DNA of 26,698 nucleotides, from the NCBI GenBank assembly GCA_947448675.1, contig CANFOR010000009.1, positions 1 to 26,698 on the forward strand, in the 5' to 3' direction. The translations under genes were made by a program, and so were the position numbers. Under the pieces are notes generated by a model. That model did no database searches, was not told the origin of the DNA, and worked only from the letters and a program-made list of their open reading frames with translations. Source of the DNA: Betaproteobacteria bacterium (GTDB lineage Bacteria > Pseudomonadota > Gammaproteobacteria > Burkholderiales > Burkholderiaceae_C). Positions 22,855 through 26,698 of the stretch are shown piece by piece; positions within the stretch are counted from its first letter, which is position 1, and every line of letters begins with the position of its first letter.

Positions 22855-24045
22855 ATGAGCGTTAAGCCAGCCTACGCATTGCCCCACGCGCAGCTCTTGC
22901 CCCTGGCGGCAGGAAATTTTATGGTCGGTGTTGGCACTTTTGTGATCGCCAGCATGCTGGGCCCCTTGGCCCAAGATTTAGGTACCACGATAGCGGCAGT
23001 GGGGCAGCTTTTGGCTGGCTACGCCCTGGCCTTGGCCGTGGGCGCACCCTTGATTGCTGCGTTCACTTCGCGCGTAGATCGGCGCTTGCTGCTGGGCAGC
23101 GCATTGACCTTGTTTGGTTTGCTGCATGTGCTCGCGGCCCTGGCACCAGGCTATGCGGCTTTGTTTGTGTTGCGTGTCATGACGGGTTTTGTTGCTGCGG
23201 TGGTGACGCCGCAAGCGGCCTCAACCGCTGCGCTCCTGGTGCCTGCAGCGTACAGGGGCCGCGCGCTGGGTTTTATTTTTACCGGATTCTCCATCGCCAC
23301 AGTTTTGGGCGTGCCCTTTGGCGGATTTTTGGCTTCCAGCATGGGTTGGCGTGCCACCTTGGCGGTAGTGGGCCTGATGTCTTTGCTAGTTGCCTTGTGG
23401 CTGCTGCTGCGCATTCCAAAAGCTCTGCGCATTGCGCCCATGGACCGGGCTGCATGGTTGCGTTTGGCGCGGCATCCTGCCCTGCTCTTGGTGGTGGCGG
23501 TTACCGTGGTGCAGGGCAGTGCGCAGTTTGTGCTGTATTCGTATTTGGCCCCCATGTTGCAGGTTCAGGCGGCCTTGGCACCCGCTTTCAACGGTGTTGT
23601 ATTTGGTGTTCTAGGGGTGTTTGGTGTCGCGGGCAATGTCTTAGCAGGCCGGATGAGTGAGCGCTGGGGGCCTGCGCGCATTGTGCAAGCGAGTCTGTAC
23701 CTGATGGCCTTGGCCTTTGTACTCTGGCCCTTGATTCGCTGGAGCGGCGGGCATTGGGTGGTGCTGGGGCTGGTTTGCGCCTTGTGGGGCTTGCCAGTGT
23801 TTGCCTGCAATGCGGCCCAGCAAGCGCGTTTGCTGGCCTTGGCCCCCGACTTGGCTTCGGCCAGCATAGCTTTGAATTCCTCTGGCATTTACTTGGGCCA
23901 GGCCATTGGAGCTGCTTTGGGCGGTGCGATCATCGTTCGCCAAGGCTACGACCCGCTGCATTGGTGGGCACTGGGAATCATGTGCATGGCGATCGCGGTG
24001 AGTATGCACGCCGCCAGGGCCGTACAAAAGTCAGTACTGGTCTGA
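22855..24045 (+). CDS. Major facilitator superfamily transporter
   Basis: This 396-residue protein has about twelve hydrophobic helices in two halves, the standard MFS size. The loop after helix 2 has SRVDRRLLLGSAL, the MFS motif-A region in a reduced form. Helix 4-5 contains RVMTGFVAAVVTPQAAS, and helix 5 includes FTGFSIATVLGVPFGGFLAS, similar to AraJ-like efflux permeases. It lies 14 bases after the binding-protein gene and closes the rightward run of the catabolic locus. It could export a toxic intermediate or import the substrate; the sequence does not decide. Confidence 0.88.
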   Translation: MSVKPAYALPHAQLLPLAAGNFMVGVGTFVIASMLGPLAQDLGTTIAAVGQLLAGYALALAVGAPLIAAFTSRVDRRLLLGSALTLFGLLHVLAALAPGYAALFVLRVMTGFVAAVVTPQAASTAALLVPAAYRGRALGFIFTGFSIATVLGVPFGGFLASSMGWRATLAVVGLMSLLVALWLLLRIPKALRIAPMDRAAWLRLARHPALLLVVAVTVVQGSAQFVLYSYLAPMLQVQAALAPAFNGVVFGVLGVFGVAGNVLAGRMSERWGPARIVQASLYLMALAFVLWPLIRWSGGHWVVLGLVCALWGLPVFACNAAQQARLLALAPDLASASIALNSSGIYLGQAIGAALGGAIIVRQGYDPLHWWALGIMCMAIAVSMHAARAVQKSVLV

Positions 24046-24050
24046 CCATT

Positions 24051-24096
24051 TACGCAGTACCGCGTACTAGGGTTTTCCCCGGCCAGCCACTACAAT
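24051..24096 (+). promoter_or_regulatory. Promoter and TACGC-N6-GCGTA site upstream of maeB
   Basis: TACAAT (24091-24096) is a strong -10 (5 of 6). No good -35 is at the right distance. TACGC (24051-24055) and GCGTA (24062-24066) form a perfect palindrome with a 6-base spacer, its centre about 35 bases before the -10. Its placement and form suit an activator, for example a LuxR/NarL-type response regulator, that replaces the -35. This is an inference. Confidence 0.55.
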
Positions 24097-24147
24097 CGCT
24101 TTCCCTTACAAAAACTGACGTGCGCCAAAAGCAGCCGGAGACCCCAT

Positions 24148-26490
24148 ATGACCGATTCGACCAATACGCCCGAGAAACGCGCTGAGTTGCGCAAAGCTGC
24201 TCTGGAGTACCACGAGTTTCCGACGCCGGGCAAGATTGCCATTGCGGCGACCAAGCAGTTGGTTAACCAGCATGATTTGTCTTTGGCCTATTCGCCTGGC
24301 GTAGCCGCGCCCTGCGAAGAAATCGTTAAAGACCCCAATAACGCCTACAAGTACACCGCGCGCGGCAACTTGGTGGCGGTTATTACCAACGGCACAGCGG
24401 TTCTGGGCTTGGGTGATATTGGCCCCTTGGCGGCCAAGCCCGTGATGGAAGGCAAGGCTGTTCTGTTCAAAAAATTTGCTGGCATTGACGTGTTTGACAT
24501 CGAGATCAATGAGAAGCACGACCTCGACAAACTGGTCGACATCATTGCCTCGCTAGAACCTACCTTTGGTGGCATCAACCTAGAAGACATCAAAGCGCCA
24601 GACTGCTTTTATGTGGAGCGCAAACTGCGCGAGCGCATGAAGATCCCCGTCTTTCACGACGACCAACACGGCACGGCCATTTGCGTCGGTGCAGCCATCA
24701 TCAATGGCCTTAAAGTGGTGGGTAAAGACATTAAAAACGTCAAACTCGTCACCTCAGGGGCAGGCGCTGCAGCCTTGGCCTGCTTGAACTTGCTGGTCAA
24801 GATCGGCATGCCCAAAGAAAATATTTTTGTCACCGACTTGGCGGGCGTGGTCTACGAAGGCCGCACCGAGCTGATGGACGAAGACAAGATTCAGTTTGTG
24901 CAAAAAACCAGCGCCCGCAGCTTGGGCGAGGTGATAGCCGACGCGGATATCTTTTTGGGCTTGTCAGCGGGCGGCGTGCTGAAGCAAGACATGGTGAAAA
25001 GCATGGCTGCAAAGCCAGTCATCTTTGCACTAGCGAACCCGAATCCTGAAATCACACCAGAAGATGTCAGAGCCGTTCGCGACGATGCCGTCATTGCAAC
25101 AGGCCGCAGCGATTACCCGAATCAAGTTAACAATGTTTTGTGCTTCCCCTACATTTTCCGTGGCGCATTGGACGCGGGCGCTTCCACCATCACCATCGAG
25201 ATGGAAATTGCGGCCGTGCATGCGATTGCTGAATTGGCGCAAGCGGAGCAAAGCGAGGTGGTGGCTGCTGCCTACGTGGGCGAGCAATTGGCTTTTGGCC
25301 CTGAGTATTTGATTCCCAAGCCGTTTGACCCGCGTTTGATGATGAAAATTGCGCCTGCAGTGGCGCAGGCTGCGGCTGACTCTGGTGTCGCGCTGCGTCC
25401 CATCAAAGACATGGCCGCTTACATCGAAAAGCTGCAAGCTTTTGTTTACGCCTCTGGCACAACCATGAAACCGATTTTTATGGCAGCCAAAAAGGCTAAA
25501 AACAAACGGGTTGCGTATGCCGAGGGCGAAGAAGAGCGCGTGTTGCGTGCTTGCCAAATTGTTGTTGATGAGGGTTTGGCTCGCCCAACCTTGATTGGTC
25601 GTCCTGCCATCATCGCCCAGCGCATTGAAAAATTTGGCCTTCGCCTCAAAGAAGAGTTGGATTATGACGTCGTCAACGTCGAGCAAGACAGCCGTTACCG
25701 CGATTTTTGGCAGACCTACCACCGCATGACTGAGCGCCAGGGCGTCACCGTGCAAATGGCAAAAATCGAAATGCGCCGTCGTTTAACGCTAATTAGTGCT
25801 ATGTTGCTGCATAAAGGCGATGTAGATGGCATGATTTGCGGCACTTGGGGCACTACGGCCATGCATTTGCAGTACATCGACCAAGTCATTGGCAAGCGCG
25901 CAGGTGGCAGCCCGAGCACGCCGCAAGATGTGCAAATTTATGCCTGTATGAATGGTTTGATGCTGCCAAATCGACAGCTATTTTTGGTCGACACGCATGT
26001 TAACTACGATCCTACGCCTGAAGAGTTGTGCGAAATCACGGTGATGGCGGCTGAAGAGATGATGCGTTTTGGTCTCAAGCCAAACGTTGCTTTGCTCAGT
26101 CATTCAAACTTTGGTAGCAGCAATTTGCCAACGGCTATCAAAATGCGCAAAACCTTGGAATTGTTAAAAGTTCAAGCACCTTGGCTCAAAGTAGATGGCG
26201 AAATGCATGGCGATGTGGCGCTTGATGAGCAAATGCGTGCCGCTGTGATGCCCAACAGCGCCTTGGTTGGCGAGGCCAATTTGCTGGTCTTCCCAAACAT
26301 TGATTCAGCAAATATTGCATATAACCTGTTAAAAACTGCTGCTGGCGGTAATATAGCGATTGGGCCAGTGTTGTTGGGCGCTAACAAGCCAGTGCATATT
26401 TTGACGGCAAGTACAACTGTACGACGCATTGTCAATATGACGGCGCTGACAGTGGCGGATGCTAATGCAACACGAGCAGTTGGTGCTTAA
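24148..26490 (+). CDS. maeB: NADP-dependent malic enzyme fused to phosphotransacetylase-like domain
   Basis: This 780-residue cytoplasmic enzyme decarboxylates malate to pyruvate while making NADPH, supporting growth on acetate, fatty acids or C4 acids. The malic domain has Tyr48 (SLAYSPGVA), Lys103 (EGKAVLFKKFAG), Glu146-Asp147 (NLEDIKAPDCF), and the HDDQHGT motif (170-176). The NADP-binding fold has TSGAGAAALA (about 202-211) and FALANPNPEI. From about 430 to the end is a domain like phosphate acetyltransferase (KRVAYAEGEEERVLRACQ, HVNYDPTPEELCEIT, SHSNFGSSNLPTA). In this family it is thought to be regulatory, binding acetyl-CoA, and to lack transferase activity. A GGAGA site precedes the ATG. 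Confidence 0.97.
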   Translation: MTDSTNTPEKRAELRKAALEYHEFPTPGKIAIAATKQLVNQHDLSLAYSPGVAAPCEEIVKDPNNAYKYTARGNLVAVITNGTAVLGLGDIGPLAAKPVMEGKAVLFKKFAGIDVFDIEINEKHDLDKLVDIIASLEPTFGGINLEDIKAPDCFYVERKLRERMKIPVFHDDQHGTAICVGAAIINGLKVVGKDIKNVKLVTSGAGAAALACLNLLVKIGMPKENIFVTDLAGVVYEGRTELMDEDKIQFVQKTSARSLGEVIADADIFLGLSAGGVLKQDMVKSMAAKPVIFALANPNPEITPEDVRAVRDDAVIATGRSDYPNQVNNVLCFPYIFRGALDAGASTITIEMEIAAVHAIAELAQAEQSEVVAAAYVGEQLAFGPEYLIPKPFDPRLMMKIAPAVAQAAADSGVALRPIKDMAAYIEKLQAFVYASGTTMKPIFMAAKKAKNKRVAYAEGEEERVLRACQIVVDEGLARPTLIGRPAIIAQRIEKFGLRLKEELDYDVVNVEQDSRYRDFWQTYHRMTERQGVTVQMAKIEMRRRLTLISAMLLHKGDVDGMICGTWGTTAMHLQYIDQVIGKRAGGSPSTPQDVQIYACMNGLMLPNRQLFLVDTHVNYDPTPEELCEITVMAAEEMMRFGLKPNVALLSHSNFGSSNLPTAIKMRKTLELLKVQAPWLKVDGEMHGDVALDEQMRAAVMPNSALVGEANLLVFPNIDSANIAYNLLKTAAGGNIAIGPVLLGANKPVHILTASTTVRRIVNMTALTVADANATRAVGA

Positions 26491-26504
26491 TTAACATATT
26501 TTTT

Positions 26505-26539
26505 GCCGACTAATGCCCTTTTTGGGCGCTTAGTTTGGC
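26505..26539 (+). terminator. Hairpin after maeB, probable transcription end
   Basis: GCC-ACTAA-GCCC pairs with GGGC-TTAGT-GGC around a TTTTT loop, with small internal mismatches, 14 bases after the maeB stop. There is no strong T run right after the stem, so factor-independent termination is only moderately likely. Confidence 0.5.
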
Positions 26540-26698
26540 ATGAGCGCTTGCGTTTTTAACTGATTTCAACGACACTATCGGACTTGGACGCTTTCGGGTA
26601 AACCCGAATGAATAACGAGATGATCTTTAGTGAGCAGATGTGAATGATGCTGAGAATGCTTTCAAATTGGGCTAAAAACCACGTTTCTGGTGCAAAAA
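26540..26698. other. Right-end noncoding stretch with perfect 16-base palindrome
   Basis: No reading frame of useful length or RNA gene is visible here. TTCGGGTAAACCCGAA at 26593-26608 is a perfect inverted repeat (7-bp arms, AA centre). It may be an operator or promoter element for a gene beyond the window edge. Confidence 0.35.

Overview
The window looks like chromosomal DNA from a betaproteobacterium of the order Burkholderiales, most likely Comamonadaceae (Rhodoferax/Limnohabitans/Polaromonas-like). The reasons are the high-GC coding style, the uvrC-pgsA neighbourhood, a tRNA with an encoded CCA end, the MaeB-type malic enzyme, the overlapping liv-type ABC operon, and small AGCTAT-N7-ATAGCT palindromes that I associate from memory with that family. 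The genus is an inference.

Positions 1-8.1 kb are mostly housekeeping genes on the + strand: the 3' part of uvrC (cut by the window edge), pgsA, an EamA-type transporter, an alpha/beta hydrolase carrying the complete active-site set of fluoroacetate/haloacetate dehalogenases, a tartrate/D-malate dehydrogenase, the nucleoid protein HU, tRNA-Val(UAC) with a terminator, and the periplasmic folding factor PpiD. Positions 7.6-9.6 kb hold a peroxide/oxygen-defence set: a rubrerythrin lacking its own rubredoxin domain, a 54-residue rubredoxin, and an FAD-dependent rubredoxin reductase whose reading frame contains an in-frame copy of the dispersed palindromic repeat.

Positions 9.7-24.0 kb form the accessory core, two oppositely transcribed operons around a TetR-type regulator. 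Leftward: tetR, a VOC metalloprotein, an FAD aromatic hydroxylase related to 2,6-dihydroxypyridine hydroxylase, and a complete branched-chain-amino-acid-type ABC importer (livK-H-M-G-F). Rightward: a CoxG-like membrane protein, the FAD (M), 2Fe-2S (S) and molybdopterin (L) subunits of a molybdenum hydroxylase, then a second periplasmic binding protein and an MFS transporter. The tight spacing and repeated ATGA/TGATG overlaps suggest that uptake and oxidation are co-expressed. The large subunit carries QYRGVGH at the cofactor loop, not the AYxCSFR loop of true CO dehydrogenase. I therefore read the locus as an import-and-hydroxylate pathway for a small, probably N-heteroaromatic, compound. The substrate is not determinable from sequence.

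The right end holds maeB, a malic enzyme fused to a phosphotransacetylase-like domain. It is preceded by a clear -10 element and a TACGC-N6-GCGTA palindrome, and followed by a hairpin and about 200 bases without a recognisable gene. No IS element, CRISPR array, rRNA or prophage gene was seen. No stretch longer than 300 bases lacks a gene.
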